The notes under the pieces: model-generated
What the model saw: the letters and a program-made list of their open reading frames with translations, nothing else
Told to the model about the DNA's origin: nothing
Databases searched by the model: none
DNA from: Marsupella aquatica
Taxonomy: Eukaryota; Marchantiophyta
Direction of reading: 5' to 3'
Assembly: GCA_973895155.1 (NCBI GenBank)
Contig: OZ316897.1
Location: 19,716,001-19,780,000 of the forward strand
DNA length: 64,000 nt
Made by a program: the position numbers and the translations under genes
Shown here: piece by piece, positions 45,666-59,300 of the stretch
How positions within the stretch are numbered: position 1 is the first letter of the stretch
Layout of the letters: each line of letters opens with the position of its first letter

Positions 45666-46183
45666 GTGGTGAGTAGCTAGACATGGAATAGGGCTTTTAC
45701 ACTGGCAGGTGTGGTTTAACACTGCACCAGAGGTCGGCCTGGTTTGAACCCACGATGGGGTTTGAACCTGCAACAGTTCTGTACTGGAGGACCTGGTTTT
45801 GGGCCCAACCTAGGGCATTGCTTTTTTACACGGCTCATGATTCAATTTTCACGAGGTTCTAAATTGCTCATGTTGTTCCTTGATTGTGATGAGGACTCCT
45901 TGCCTTGTTCGACCTCTTGAATGGGTCTTCTTGGGGCCCTTCCCTCTTCTGTTTCCTTCCCTTTATTGGATTGCTTTGCCTTTGGGACCTGTCTCCCGGT
46001 TTGGCTCTTTTGCCCTCTAGCACTTTGCTATATATACAACTTAACAAAACTTCCAACCAAATGTTCAATTGGCAGAAGTGGTGCTCATGTGGACAGAGCT
46101 TGTGAACCATGTGAACCCCATTGACCAAACACCTTTAACACCTTCAATCAATGATACCTTCTCATTTCCAAAAGTTTTGGATA

Positions 46184-46571
46184 GCTCTGATACCAATTAT
46201 TGAACATAGACGACAATCACAACGCCAACGACTTGATGATGAGGTCTAGAGTAATGACTGTACCGTAGTTAGGGCTAACCTTAGTCACAGACTAGGTTAG
46301 GTTAGTCATGCTGTGCACACTCTATACCCAAGCGGTGTTTGCTTGGAGAGTAGGAACTCAGGCTCATTGTTACGAAGCCAATTGAGAGATAGGGAGAGTT
46401 TGTGATGTGGATGATTGGTATGGCCGGTCGGCCTAGAGTGCAGTAAAGTTCTTGTGTGTTCCCGTAGACGTAGCTTCATGTGTGGAGGTGAACCACATAT
46501 CTCTCGATGTCAATACTTGTGCATTGGATAGTTCATGGGCTTGCCATTACGATTGTTGTCTATGTTCAACA
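46184..46571 (-). mobile_element. LTR with adjoining iMet-type primer-binding site (Copia-like, minus strand)
   Basis: The LTR spans about 46201-46571, with ends TGAACATAG and CTATGTTCAACA that are inverted repeats of each other. On the minus strand it is followed within a few bases by TGGTATCAGAGC (46195-46184), the standard site for initiator tRNA-Met priming. The internal region should run to lower coordinates, but no gag or pol was recognised there, so the element is truncated or non-autonomous. A related copy lies at 54640-54938. Confidence 0.7.
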
Positions 46572-47513
46572 CTATGCATCAAATGTTTTTCCAAGAACAC
46601 CTAAGTATGTTGGGTAACACCTTTCACAGTTTTGACTTCAATGTGACTTGTAAATGGGGTCCCAACCATTTGCACATGTTTCAATCAGTTTGCCCAATGG
46701 TAAGTTGTTGCTCATGTCTAACTCTTGAGGGCATCCTTCACAAAAGCAACACATAATTTTCAAAAGTGATAATTGGCCGCTTGTGTCTAAACTACTGAGG
46801 GTGCCTTTCACAAAACTGAAACGTCTATTGATAGTTGGTTTATAATACTTGGTCATTTTTGAGCTTATCAGAAATGGAGCAAATAATCTCTCAAAATTTG
46901 TCACAAACCAGATAGGATAACTAAATAAATGCAAAAGTATGCAAAAACCTTGCATGGAAGTAACTACGCAGGGCATTCTCCAAAAATGAGTCAATCAGTT
47001 TTTCTTTCAGTGTAAACTGGCTAGGTGCTTTTACACAATTCATGGATGGGGTTACCTAAACCCTAAACCCCTTAGTCTATTGGGGCTTCATATTCCACTT
47101 GGTAGTGGCAGAATAAACAATATGCTGAGCAAAGATGATATTTACAATAGCATGTTCATGAAGATCTAACAAACAATTATTCAACACAAAGAGATATGCA
47201 ATTCATCTCAGCTAAGGTCACTTCCATAGGAACACACAAAAGTTTGATTGCACTTTAGGCCCATCACTCATATCTCTCCAATACAAATTCTCCTTATCTC
47301 TCAATTGGTTATGTAACAATAAATTTATTTCTCAATTGCTAACAATGAGTTACTCCTCACAAGCAATAATCTGCCTATGCATATAGTGTTCATATAGTGT
47401 TCAACACATAACCTAACCAAGTCCAGACAAAATTAATCTTACTATGACAAGAGTCACAAATCCAGACCTAACAACAAATGTCTAACATAATCCTCCCCGC
47501 CTCTCCCCCTCCG

Positions 47514-47528
47514 CCCCCCCCCCCCCCC
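47514..47528 (+). repeat. Run of 15 C
   Basis: A C homopolymer in a pyrimidine-rich tract. Length is prone to sequencing error. Confidence 0.8.
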
Positions 47529-47637
47529 ATACTCTAGTGTAGATGACATGACTTTAATTTTTCTTTTTTGTCTTGAACTGAAATGTGGAGGAAATGCAAT
47601 TAGACTCTCCCCATCTCAATGTGACAGTTTTTCTGTA

Positions 47638-47871
47638 GGGAACCCGGACCAGGGTGAGCCCCAACGGATCCGACAGGGACCCGCACCAGGAAGGAGAGAG
47701 TATTAAATCAGGGCCACAAAGTGGACAGCCAGGGGCCGAGCAAATAATCAGAACTCCAATCCACTACCCACAAAACCCATCCCACCCACACACATATCCC
47801 CAGTGTGTGGAGGGGGGATTGAACCTGGGACCTCTCAGTTCCAGGCAAATCCCCCAGCCAATTGGTTTAAT
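47638..47871 (-). mobile_element. Candidate tRNA-derived SINE
   Basis: On the minus strand from ~47871 the sequence has an A-box-like TGGCTGGGGG followed ~38 bases later by GGTTCAATCCC, a good RNA polymerase III B-box. A ~150-bp non-tRNA body rich in G and T comes next and ends near 47638. No clear tail or target duplication was seen. Another B-box-like GGTTCAAACCC, also on the minus strand, lies at ~45755-45775. Confidence 0.45.
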
Positions 47872-48132
47872 TTTTCTTTCTCATTCCACAAAGCTCGTGT
47901 GCACACAAGACTTAATTTGTCCTGTGCTCAAACTTGATCGCCCCTAGGGTACATGGAGCCTAAAACCTTTGGAAACTGAAATCTATAGAGCCGTACCCGT
48001 CCATTCTGTAAAACCCTGCTCTCCCTCCGTCTCATCCTCCAAAAACTGTAAAACCCACCGCATTGCTAGCACGACTTCTGCTCTTGGTCGTGATCTTCCC
48101 AACCACAGTACTTCAGGTACGTCTTACAAATC

Positions 48133-48286
48133 TGTGCGTGATCCCAAACCGGTTTGTGGGAACAGCAGCATTTGTGTAAGCACCTCTACTCTTTGCGATT
48201 CTGCCTTGTGCGTGATCCCAAACCGGTTTGTGGGAACAGCAGCATTAATTTGTGTAAGCACCTCTACTCTTTGCGATTCTGCCTTG
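48133..48286 (+). repeat. Tandem duplication upstream of TRM11
   Basis: A 74-bp unit starting TGTGCGTGATCCCAAACC (48133) is repeated from 48207, with a 4-base AATT difference. Each holds CACCTCTACTCTTTGCG. It lies 250-400 bp before the TRM11 ATG, in the likely promoter or leader. Confidence 0.85.
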
Positions 48287-48531
48287 CGCTCTTTGTGTGC
48301 CTTTGATTAGGCTCACACCGAATTAGCACGCGGAGAACTTCTTGTAGGTTGTGGGAACTGAACTCGTTTCCCCTTTCTGGCGTGGTCGGAAATTCACAGG
48401 GGTCCAGAATCTCAAGCTACATTCTCTCCAGGAATATCTGCAACTGCAACAGAACAAGAGTCGGGATTCAAGGATTGATTGATTCAGAAACGTATAGTTG
48501 GGTGCGCAGCTCGTGGCAGGTTTTGGGGAAA

Positions 48532-51157
48532 ATGTGGTATCTATGCTACTTCCTTCACAGACTCTTGGATTACCGTCTCCCTGAAGTGGAGTCGCTCGCA
48601 AAAGTGTTTTCAGGAAACGAAGGTTTTGAAGTGAAATGGAAGCAGTCACCTGGTCACCATCCCGACTCGCCTTTCTACTGCGTTTGGCTGCCTTCTGACG
48701 ACGTTGCCCGAAAGATTGCCTCCCGCAGTATGGTCTCCATCTCTGTTTCATAAGACTAATTCGGTTAAATGTTTTTATAATGCCTTGTGGGCCTCGTGGA
48801 CAGTTCGATTTTTTCTTCTCGGCTGTCTCGGTTGGTTAGTGTGCTGGCTACTTTGATGAAGTGATCTTTATTTGAGTTGGCGCTCGCTTACTCTATTCCT
48901 TCTTTCCGTTAGGTGTTCTTGTGAAGGGCATTTTCGAAGTATGGGGCGAAGGAAATACTTACGAGGAATTGAGGACATCGATTGAAAGTTACCCTGAAGC
49001 AAAGATGGCTCCTTATCTTGCGGAAGACCAGAGTTTCAAGATTGTCGTCGATGCTTTTGGGAAAGTTTTTAACTTTGAAGAGCAGACCGAACGGATCAAG
49101 TCTCTAACATACATTCCTTGGAAGGTGTGCATTAAGCTCAAAGAACTTTTCATGTACGCTGTGCTAATTCAGTCAGAGTGCAAATATTTGTGTAATCCTT
49201 AACGAATGTCCAATGTCAAGGTTTGACTACTGTTGGTGTCGGATAGGCAACAGTTGAGATATTGACAATACAGGTCATTGCAGGGACATGTGGACTTGAA
49301 AAGTCCACAGCAGAAGTTCTGGATAATAGAAACAGATGAACTTGCCTTGAACAACGGGCTACCACCAGTTTCCAAGAAATCCATCATATTCGGTCGCGAA
49401 ATTGGGGTTGCTGACCGGAAGTCAGTTGTGAAATACGAGCTAAGTCGACGACAGTATCTTGGACCCACAGCAATGGATGCAGAAATTGCCCTTCTCATGG
49501 CCAACCAGGCCCTTGTTCAGCGCGGGAAGCTTGTGTATGATCCTTTCGTTGGTACCGGGAGTATACTTGTTGGCGCTGCGCACTATGGAGCAATGACGAT
49601 GGTCAGTTTCCTTCACATCACTTGACAAATGAGAAGGCAAATGAAGCCTCTGAACGTAGCAGGGACGAATGCTAGTGCCGCAGGCATGTCTTTACTTACA
49701 TGACTAGCAAACCTTTTATGCAATCACATTTTATTGTTTTGGTCGCGTCTTGACAAGTAAATTAGGTAATGTAATCTAACCAGTAAAGCTGGGCTATCTG
49801 ACAGAACTTTTCCTACTCAAGATCTGGGAGAAGTGCTTTGGACCATTCTACTCCCCAACTTCGGCTTGCTTGCAACGATTTGTTTGAGTTTGTGTGGTAG
49901 TGAAGGCTGACAATCTAACTGAAAAGTGATGCTGTGGAGTTCAGGGTGCAGATATTGATATACGGGTGATTCGCGATGGGAAGGGACCTGACCGCAATGT
50001 TTGGAGTAACTTTAAACAGGTATCTGATTACCTCATGCAACATTTGTTATACTTCTTTGTCCCTAATCACGGTTAGCAATCATGGAACTACTTTCGGTAT
50101 TGTGAGTTTGAGGAATTGGGCAGGATCGTTCCCTGGAGTCCTCTATCAAGCGTCCCGACTATGAAAGGTGGAGAAATGGTTATGTCTTTTTATTGGCCTC
50201 TGTTTATTAGCTATTTAGGTCACAATAGATAGCCCTTTCGGCATAATGTCCAGACGAATCCATAGAATGGATGGACTTTCTTCTCATGTACTACTTGGCA
50301 TTGAAATGAATCACCTGGATGGTGTTTGGTGCCAGTACGACCTGCCTCAACCACTTGGTCTCATCCGTGCTGATAACAATCTGCGACCATGGCGCCCAGA
50401 CTTACGTGAGGTACTGCATCACATACTCTACATGGACTGTAGAGAAAATCGAAGATAGCCTGATTGGACTTGTAGTGCACAGATTCATCACAGATCCAAT
50501 GATCAGGATTTGCGAGGGTGACTTTTGATCTTTTGAGTATAAGAGAAAGTTTACATCTTTTTTAAGTCGTACCGTTTACCTTGTAACTTGGGTTTTTATG
50601 GCAAGCAGGTGTTTGATGCAATCATCTGTGATCCTCCATACGGCGTTCGAGCAGGTGGACGCAAGTCTGGTGGTCGAAGGATGCTGAATGGAACTAGGGA
50701 CCCATACATTATTTCAGAAGCGAAGAGGCACGACCATATTCCTTCCACTGCTCCATATACTTTGGAGGAGTGCCTATATGATCTCCTGGACATGGCAGCT
50801 CAATTATTAGTGACTGGTGGGCGGCTAGTATTTTTCTACCCTGCTCCACGAGATGAGTGCACTGTCGAGCATCTTCCCAGTCATCCATGCTTCACCCTTA
50901 TAGCCAACAGTGAGCAAATTCTAAGCACCAGATATAGTCGATGTCTTCTGACAATGGAAAAGACTGGTACATACACAGATGAAATTGCAGCCAAAGCAAA
51001 GGAAACCCATCATGAGTTCAAGATCAATCATGCTCAGATTGTAGAAAAAGATAGGGAGAACCGTCTGCATACTGTAGTATTTACTTCCCTGGATACATCA
51101 CTAGAAACCCTCCAGCTATCTGAGTCACGACCCAGATATAGAGGGAAGTATGTATAA
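48532..51157 (+). CDS. TRM11: tRNA (guanine10-N2)-methyltransferase TRM11
   Basis: Six exons fit in phase with GT-AG introns: 48532-48727, 48913-49124, 49284-49601, 49945-50019, 50336-50410 and 50609-51157, giving 474 residues. The N-terminus (LLDYRLPEVESLAKVF) and VLVKGIFEVWGEGNTYEEL match the Trm11 substrate-binding part. KGHVDLKSPQQKFWIIE leads into the Rossmann methyltransferase. VYDPFVGTGSILVGAA is the SAM-binding motif I, and DAIICDPPYGVRAGGRK carries the catalytic DPPY. In other eukaryotes Trm11 works with the small partner Trm112 to form m2G at position 10 of cytosolic tRNAs. Length is normal (about 430-480), and all key motifs are intact. Exons 4 and 5 are only 75 bp each. The ATG follows a 5' region with a 74-bp tandem duplication. 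Confidence 0.92.
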
Positions 51158-54100
51158 ATGCTTTTGAATACTGAAGATGAATTATAGTTCTCTCCGGGGC
51201 AAAATCATGTCCTCAAATAGATATTTCCTTTTGGTCAGAATTGCTCGTTTAAGCCTAGAAATTTGATATACAACTACAGAACACACGTCTACTTAGTATT
51301 ACTTTCTGGGGCGTTTATGGATTGAAGGGCTACCCGCACACGTCTAGAGATATCTACTGTAGCCTTAATATGCAACTATCTTGGAACTCGATGGAAGGAG
51401 ATCTGCAGACCCAAAACGTATCTTTTGTGCAACTATCCCCGGTTCCAATCTCTGAACCTTGCCTATACTCGCTTTGGTCGACATGTGCCCCTTCATGGAT
51501 ACCATTGCTGACAACTAGGTTGAACTCCAAACCCGCCGTACATTGGTTGACACTGGCATGAATGTTTTTATAGTTTCTCCTTGAAATGGGTTCTGATGAT
51601 GAACACTGGCAATGGACCTTTACAAATATCTCAGCCCAAGTTGTCACAATCGGCAATTGTCAGCCACTGATTCTATTTTGTGAATCAAATTTTATGGTCG
51701 GATGTCTTTGCAAAGGTGAAGTTGAAGCTCGGATGGACTCCTTTGTGTTCCTTGTGTGCCAAAATGCTCCGATAGACTTGTGCAACCCCAATTGACTGCA
51801 GAGAAACCCTCTTTTGTCCTCATTTAGTCCTTATTACACAGATGAGTAAAATGATTGTGCCAAGAAACAGAGACAATCATCTTTGGAAATTTGAAGGTCT
51901 GCCAATTTCGAGTGAATTTGATGATATTAAGCTTATTAGAAAGATCTTTCCAAGCTATTTCTGACCAACCCAAACATAGCCAATTGGATTTGTTTGAATA
52001 TAGAGGGGAATTTGGTACTCGTGAAACCTACAGATATTAGATTGGTTGGAATCCCTTACCATCAAGCCCAAGAAGAGCAGATTCTGTTGCATATCAAGGG
52101 AGATATTAAACCTATCCCTATACTGAAGTTTCCTTTCATGAGCTGGTTGGTGCAACTTAGAACCAAAACTTTCAAAAACCTTTTGGAGGTGCACTGGCCT
52201 TAAATACTTGACGTCTTTGCATACATGTTTGAACCATTTGACAAAATCTACACCATAGTTACTTATGTTAAACCACATATGCTAACCATGTAATCACCAT
52301 TGAAAGACACTTGTTGAAACACAGATTCTCCAATCCTGGAATCTTCCCACCATTGAGAATTATGAGAGACTCTGTTTCAGCCGAATTATTTCCAAGTTTG
52401 GCAATCTCGAGCATGAGAAAACACAATGTGCAGGGACAGGTGAGCTGATCAATTCGAGTCATCAGATCTGAGGGTCGTGTTGATGTGATTCGGTTTATTT
52501 TGGGATCGGTGCAGTGGTCGATGGCTTTTTTGTGGATCTTGGATGCGCGAGTCTCCCATCTTGCCCATTGCTACTTTCCCTTCTTGAGTAGCTTCGGATT
52601 CTCGTTCAACTGCATTGTTTTGCTGAATTGGATCGCAGCTGATCAGCTCCTAGCGAAGAGCCAGCTTATTAATGTATACTGGTTGGGACTTTGAATTTAA
52701 GAACTTCAACAGATCAAATTAGCATAAACAATCATCGTGCTGCATTTCTTTGCTGGCATTCCTCTTGGATGGCCCGCAGTTATCTACTTTACTGGGATTG
52801 GGAGCTGGGTTGATTCTGGTTCCTTCATGCCTTGACTTGCAGTTCCTTTCTGGTTGTGCACATTCACAATGGCTCACCACACTGCAGAAGATTACAGCAC
52901 CCCAAAGAAATTGCAGGTTCTTGAAAAACAATGGCCGTAGCCTCCGTCACAAGTACATATCCGGAAGGAACAAGACGCAGAACTTCGCAAAGTTTAAGGA
53001 ATCTTGAATGTTGACACGCACCATGTCTGCATTTTCGTCATAGAACAGGAGCTCTATCCAAATACTGAAATCACTACTGACCAAAGCTGCACAATTTGGC
53101 AAATTTGGTCTCCGAAAAGGTACATCGGTGAATAAGGTAATTCTCAAAGCACGAAACAAAAGGTTGGAAACTCGTTCGTAAACTGAATGGAATCTGAAAC
53201 ACACGGATGACAAAGGAATGAATCCCCATGTTTTCCGTTTCCTGTTATGAAAAATTGAAACACCCAGATGAGAAAGAAATGTATCAAGGGACAAAAAGGA
53301 CCAGACATGAGCCAGATAAGCTGTCTACCCAGGAAGGTTTTGGAGAAGAGTGTAATCAGACCACTGAAGAAAACTTTCCTGGATCGAAGCCAGTCAAACT
53401 GAGCTCAAATATTAGAAAAACAGTCAAAACTTTAACGGACCGATTTTGGTGCTTTGAAAATTTTGCGCAACTTTGATGCAACTTTGGTAGAATAATTTTT
53501 TTGAGTGCCTGATCTTTTGTCGTGTGCATCATTCGGACCCTAAGACGTATGAGTCATCTCTAGTTAAGGCAGTATATGGATAGGTTTATTGAAGGTCAAA
53601 CTTTTGGTATTAAAAACATTTTGGAAATAAGAAGGGTGTCAATGAGTGAGGGTGTAAGAGATGTCGCGGTGGATGGGGCTTGCATGGTTCAGGGCTCAGT
53701 ACATGGGGAGCAGCCTTGTCTTGCAAAGGTTCTTTGTCATGAAGATGCTAAATCTTGGAAAGCATGGATGATCTTTAGGAGAACCTTCTGGTGAAGCTTA
53801 GCAAGCAGAATACTTGCCACTCTCCACATGTTGGAGTGGGAGTTAGGGCCACCCCTGACCCCCACCATATCCCTGGTTGTTGAAAACTCTGAGTGAAGCC
53901 CCTGAACGAGAAGTTGTGCTGGGATGACTTTGTCCATCATGGACTGGGGAGAACACAAAATTTGTTCTGACTGCCCGGAAGCAAGGAGGTGGGTGATCCA
54001 GATGTTGCTGGGAGGCCCAAGCTTACACCTAGGTTTAGAGAATATTGAAGTCGCCTTGGATTTGCACCTAGCCCACCCCATCTCCTCATGGTGCAATTAG

Positions 54101-54600
54101 GGCCATCTTGCATGTGAGAGTCCTGAAACACGCGGCCCTACATGTGATCAGGTGGCACCTTTGGATTGCCCTAGACTTTCCTGCCTCACCCCCTCTTGAG
54201 CCAGTCCTGACAGCTGAACTTGAGCACTTTCAAGCGCAAGGGCTGCAATGTTAGCGGCGCTTCCTGTCCCAACCTTCAAATGTCATATAAGACAAATGAA
54301 CAGCATTTACACTTTTTCCCTTTGTTGTAGGAGAAGTAAAGGTCACTTTTTTGAGGACCTTGCACATGCAAGACAGCCCTTAGACTCAAATAGAGAAGAG
54401 GGGGATATTTGTGTTTGCAGAGGGAAGGGGGTGAAGTGAAAGGACGGGGGATAAGGGATAAAAATGAACAAGGGCGAGAACACTCTGAACAGTGCCTTAC
54501 GGCTCTACCCATCACCCAACCCTCACCCTATCATGACTTGAGGGCTTCTCAACCAAGAGTGAATTGGTGGGGGGGGGGGAGCTGGCCATTCATGTTAGAT
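51158..54600. other. Gene-free stretch
   Basis: Many short open frames, none with recognisable motifs. Possible exons of an unknown gene cannot be excluded. Confidence 0.45.
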
Positions 54601-54639
54601 ATTGCTCTTAGTCTTGTTGACTCATGAGCTAATTACAGT

Positions 54640-54938
54640 TAGTCTAACTCGGGTTAGGACTTAGCTAATGTTAGCGGTAATACTGTTGTGCATATAGCCA
54701 AGGCTTATGCCAGACCCTGGTGGAACTTAGGCTCATTGTTACGGAGCTAGTTGAGAGACAGGGATAGTTTGTACTGTGGATGTTTGGTATGGCCGGTCGG
54801 CCTAGAGTGCAGTAAAGCTCTTATGTGTTCCCGTGGACGTAGCCTCATGTGGAGGTGAACCACGTATCTCTCTGTGTCGACTATTGTGCGTTGGATGGTT
54901 CATGGGCTTGCCGTTGCGAATGTCGTCTATGCTCAACA
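54640..54938 (-). mobile_element. Second, partial copy of the 46.2-46.6 kb LTR
   Basis: It shares with 46201-46571 the blocks GGCTCATTGTTACG, GGTATGGCCGGTCGGCCTAG, AGTGCAGTAAAG, GTGTTCCCGT and TTCATGGGCTTGCC in the same order and orientation. It ends in GCTCAACA at 54938. The left end has diverged or is missing, and no primer-binding site adjoins it, so it is a solo or truncated LTR. Confidence 0.75.
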
Positions 54939-54939
54939 A

Positions 54940-56330
54940 TTCATTCCTGATTCTATAACTTTAGAGGGCTCAGGTGATAAACAACTGAGATGACCTCATA
55001 TATTTTTGGACATTTTAAGGCAATTGCATAATTGAGGGCTTGAAAAGCAAGCCGCTGGGTTGCTCATATACTCCTAATTGGAAACTTGAAGGTTGTAATC
55101 AAGTACCAAAAGACTCACTCACACCTTGCCCAAGATTCTTGGACATTACACGGCGAACCTCTTTGAAGGCAACTGGAATTCTAGGGGTGTCAAATATGAT
55201 CCCAACACCCAACTACAGTAAGACGGGTCAAAGTTGAAAAGCTTGCAGGTCACCCTAACTATCCCAAAAGAATTTTCCATAGGATTTTACTCCAGCCTGC
55301 AAAAGGTTTCTGGGCAGCCTAACCCAGTGGTGGTTGTGTTGGAGTTGACAAAAAAAATAAGATACATAGTAGTTTTGGGTGTGCTAAACCTGATCTTTCA
55401 CCCACATGTCTGAGCTAAGGTCCCAATCAAAGTCAAGACAAGCAACTGGCAACTGTACAGGAAAAAGGTTACCTATCAAGAGTTTCTGGACAAAAGATTA
55501 TGAAAATAGCAAGTACCTCCATAAATGGTTACACAACCCATATTCCACACCCTAGTTGCTACACTTTGGAGTCTTCAGTTGCCAAGTGTTATTGAGGTAC
55601 CTTTGACATCCCCTCTATGTCTTAGAATCAGTTTTTTTGCCCTGACATCACAACTTGGCTGCATTCAGGTGGTCCTTGGCAATCATTGGAACTCATCATT
55701 TCTGTAAAGAATGCAAGTTACCAGTGTATAATTTTCTAGGTACTTGCTATTCTCATAATCTCTTGCCCAAAAATATAGTTTTCCCTACACTAATTCAGTA
55801 GTATAACGGAGGTATGGGCTAATTCAGTAGTATAATGGAGGTATGGGCAAGGGTTCTAGGCTGAACCCTACTCCAAGGCAGCAGAAAAGCTTCAAGTTTG
55901 TTTTCCTCACTCTCTGGTCACAGGCTACTAACCCAGACCAGACGGCCATTATCCTATACGTTTAGTCTACCTTACAAATTTGGACTTCTCCAAATCCTTT
56001 GGCTGGAGAGTCTCGTCCACAATCCATTCTTGAGTCTCGTCCACAATCCATTCTTAACGTGCTTCCATCGACCAATTCATTCAACTCTATCTCAAAGGCT
56101 TCTATTGTAAGACTGTACCCAAACTCCTCGTCCAAAGGGGTGGTGGTGTCGGAAGCTCTCAGCATCACGAAATTCATGGTGTCTCTTTGTGCAGAAGCTG
56201 AGCCTCCTCCAAGATCGGCTTGAGCGGCAGGCCTTCCCGATGCCGGAACTATGGCCGTTTCAATGCGTCTCGTTGTGGAGACGTTCAGCTGATTCCAGGA
56301 TTATTGGTAGCTGGAGCAAAGAGTGTTCCC
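54940..56330. other. Non-coding stretch with two short tandem duplications upstream of PRORP
   Basis: A 29-bp unit is repeated at 55791-55819 and 55820-55848 (TAATTCAGTAGTATAA...). A 24-bp unit is repeated at 56008-56031 and 56032-56055 (GAGTCTCGTCCACAATCC...). The second lies 300 bp before the PRORP start, in its likely promoter or leader. Confidence 0.7.
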
Positions 56331-56331
56331 G

Positions 56332-59300
56332 ATGCCAGACCCCTGGGCGAAGTCCTGCCTAAGTTTGTCCGCGTCGTCGTTGTTTCTCCACTCCAGGAGA
56401 AAGCACCTCTGCTCGGGAGGGTTTATTAGGCTCGATCGCATTGGCAGCAACGAGACATTGAAAGCTCACCGTTCCTGTACCACCATCTCGGGGTTTAGGG
56501 TTTACTCCTCCGGGCCATCACCGGGCCCTGCGAAGATTTTAGCGAGGACACTCTGTTCTGCTCCTGCTGCTGATCATTTGGGGAGCAGATTGGCCCGCCA
56601 TTACGATTTTTCTTTGAGCAGAGCTCCATTCCGCATCAGCTGGATCGCACTTCCGAGACCTTCCCTGTTGAGAGTCCGCACCCCCGTAAGGAGCTTGAAG
56701 ACGGATGGTGGCCCTGAAGGTGAGCTTGAGCTGGAGAACTCGTTTCGCAGTAGACAACTCGCATCGGGTAAGAGGAGTGCGAGGACTGTTAATAAGGCTT
56801 CCAGTAGCAGCAGGAAAGTTCAGCAGCGTGCTGTGCAAGAGGACGAATCGTCGTCCTCTGCCGAAGGACAGTCGAAGAGGGTTGGTGTTAAACCTAAGAC
56901 TAAGGTTTCTGGAGGGAAAGGTGAGCTGTCGGGAAATGAACCATTTGATGGACGCGGACCTACCTTTCGTGGCGTAAACAATGCCTCGAAGCAATTCGGT
57001 AGTAAAGTTGTTGTCGTCGGGAGTGACATTCCCAAATCCAATACCCCGAAGGCTAGCGGTAAGCCTTCCAGAGCACCAAATTCCTTGAAGAGGAGTAGAA
57101 TCAGTGGGGTAGCGTCTGCTTCAGTGCCAATCGTCACAGATCTGCCCGGGGACCTCAAAGCTACACCAAAAGTTCTCACCGCCGCCTCATCAACCATGAG
57201 TTCGAATCAAAATTCGAACCGACGAAAGCAGGATGGCGATGAATGGAAACCGAGGCAGCAACCGGAGAAGAAACCAAAAAAGAAAGACTTTCCAGCTGAA
57301 GCACAACTCCGGAGAGACCTTAACAATTGTTCCAAGGATGGGGATGTCCTCCGGGCCTTGGATATCTACGACCAATCAGTCTCTGAAGGAGTGGTGAAAT
57401 GGAACCAGTACAACTTTAATATTCTTTTATATCTTTGCTCGTCTGCCGCGTTAGGAACTTTGACTGCTCGGAAAAGTGGCACTGATAGGGCTATTGCGGA
57501 GCGTTTAAACCTCAAATCCTCAGAGCCAAGCTTGGATGGAACTTTACCTTTGGAATCTGCAAACGGTGTTGAACAACAGGATAGGGGCAGCAATGGAGAG
57601 GCGACGAGTGGAGAGGGTTCTACCACCTCTCCCATTAACTTAAGCCCAGAAGTAATGGAGTTGGCTGCCCAGAGAGGATTTGAGATTTTCGAGGACATGA
57701 AGAGAAAGGAAGTGCCTCCAAATGAAGCAACGCTGACGGCAGTGGCGAGGTTGGCTGTAAAGAGGGAAGATGGAGACCTGGCATTCCAGATGGTCAAGGA
57801 GATGGCTGCCCAAAATATTGCTCCTAAGTTGAGGTCCTACAGTCCAGCCCTCGTCACATTCTGTAAAAGTAAGGGAGTGGAGAAAGCTTTCGAGGTAGAT
57901 GCCCATATGGTGGCCGCCGGTGTACAACCCGAAGAGCCAGAGTTAGGAGCGCTTCTACAACTGTGTGTAGAGGAACGGTTGGACAAGGAAGTGTATTCAC
58001 TACTGCATAGATTAAGAGTGCGAGTAAGGGCACTCTCTCCAAGCACTATATCTTCAATAGAAGAATGGTTTTCAGGACAGTCAGGGGCTGCAGCTGGAGA
58101 GGCGGAAACGCAACCCGATATTTCTGCTCTTCATCAAGCTATGGTAGCTGGTGGAGGGGGATGGCATGGATTGGGTTGGCTCGGTACAGGGAAGTGGAAG
58201 TTGGAGTGGACTACAATTGACAGCGAGGGATTTTGTCGCTCGTGCAAAAACAAATTAGTTACCATCGACCTGGATCCTACAGAAACGGATGATTTTGCGA
58301 AGTGTGTAGCAGAGATTGCCTTTGCCAGGGAGACGAAATCAAATGACTTTAAAAGGTTTCAGGTAAGCAGAGGTTTTACTAACAGAACAATCTGATTTGT
58401 CTTTCTGGCTTTTCGTAGAGTGATGGCCATCAACTACAGTTGTTTTGTCTCGAATTTTCTTGAGTTTTTTTTACTCCGCACATAATGATTATCAGGTCGG
58501 CAGACTCTCCTCTGTAAGTCCCGTGACATGTCAGAAATGTTGTTGCTCTTTTGTATTCTGTCTCATCGAAGCTGTCTCCGTGGATCGTATGGCTATTTGT
58601 AGGAGTGGCTGGAACGGAATGGACCATTTGATGCAATTATTGACGGCGCAAATGTTGGGCTATACAATCAAAATTTTCAACAGGGTGGCTTTAATTTTTT
58701 TCAGGTTATCTTTCTACTTAGAAAACTGAATTCTCTGGCTGAGAAAATACTCTCCACCTTCGTTCCTAGCCACCGCTATCTCCTTGGTAGCGTTATGTAG
58801 TATCGGTATTAGAATATAGATCGCTTCATGCCGGTACCATACGTACTGAATGCGGTGAACATCACTTACTCAGAGGCTTGCCCGTTGTATGCAGTTGAAT
58901 TCAGTAGCACAGGCAGCACTGGACCGAGGCCTAGTTAAAAAGGCTCCTCTAATTATCCTCCATCACGCAAGAACCAAATTTGGAGCTGCCAATTCTCCTT
59001 TGGGCCAGCAACTTCTTAAAAAATGGAGCTCTTCCAATACATTGTATACAACCCCCAATGGATCTAATGATGACTGGTGAGTATCTGTCCTTGAAGCTAC
59101 ATATCTTCGTCTTTTCGTGTCTTTTTGGCTGTCCCATGTTTGGATGTCTTGATGTAAGAGAAATCCCACAAGTCTGCAAATAAGTTGAGCTGTGAATTCA
59201 ACTGCTGCATAAGTTGAAATAATTCGAAGCGTTACATGATTTGTGGCTTGTCCACAATGTTGAAATTTTTTAGGGTTTCTGACGTCAAGCCTTGTGTAAA

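Noticed and set aside
45868-46128. Minus-strand frame after the LTR primer site, possible gag
   Set aside because: No gag or zinc-knuckle motif; too short to call.
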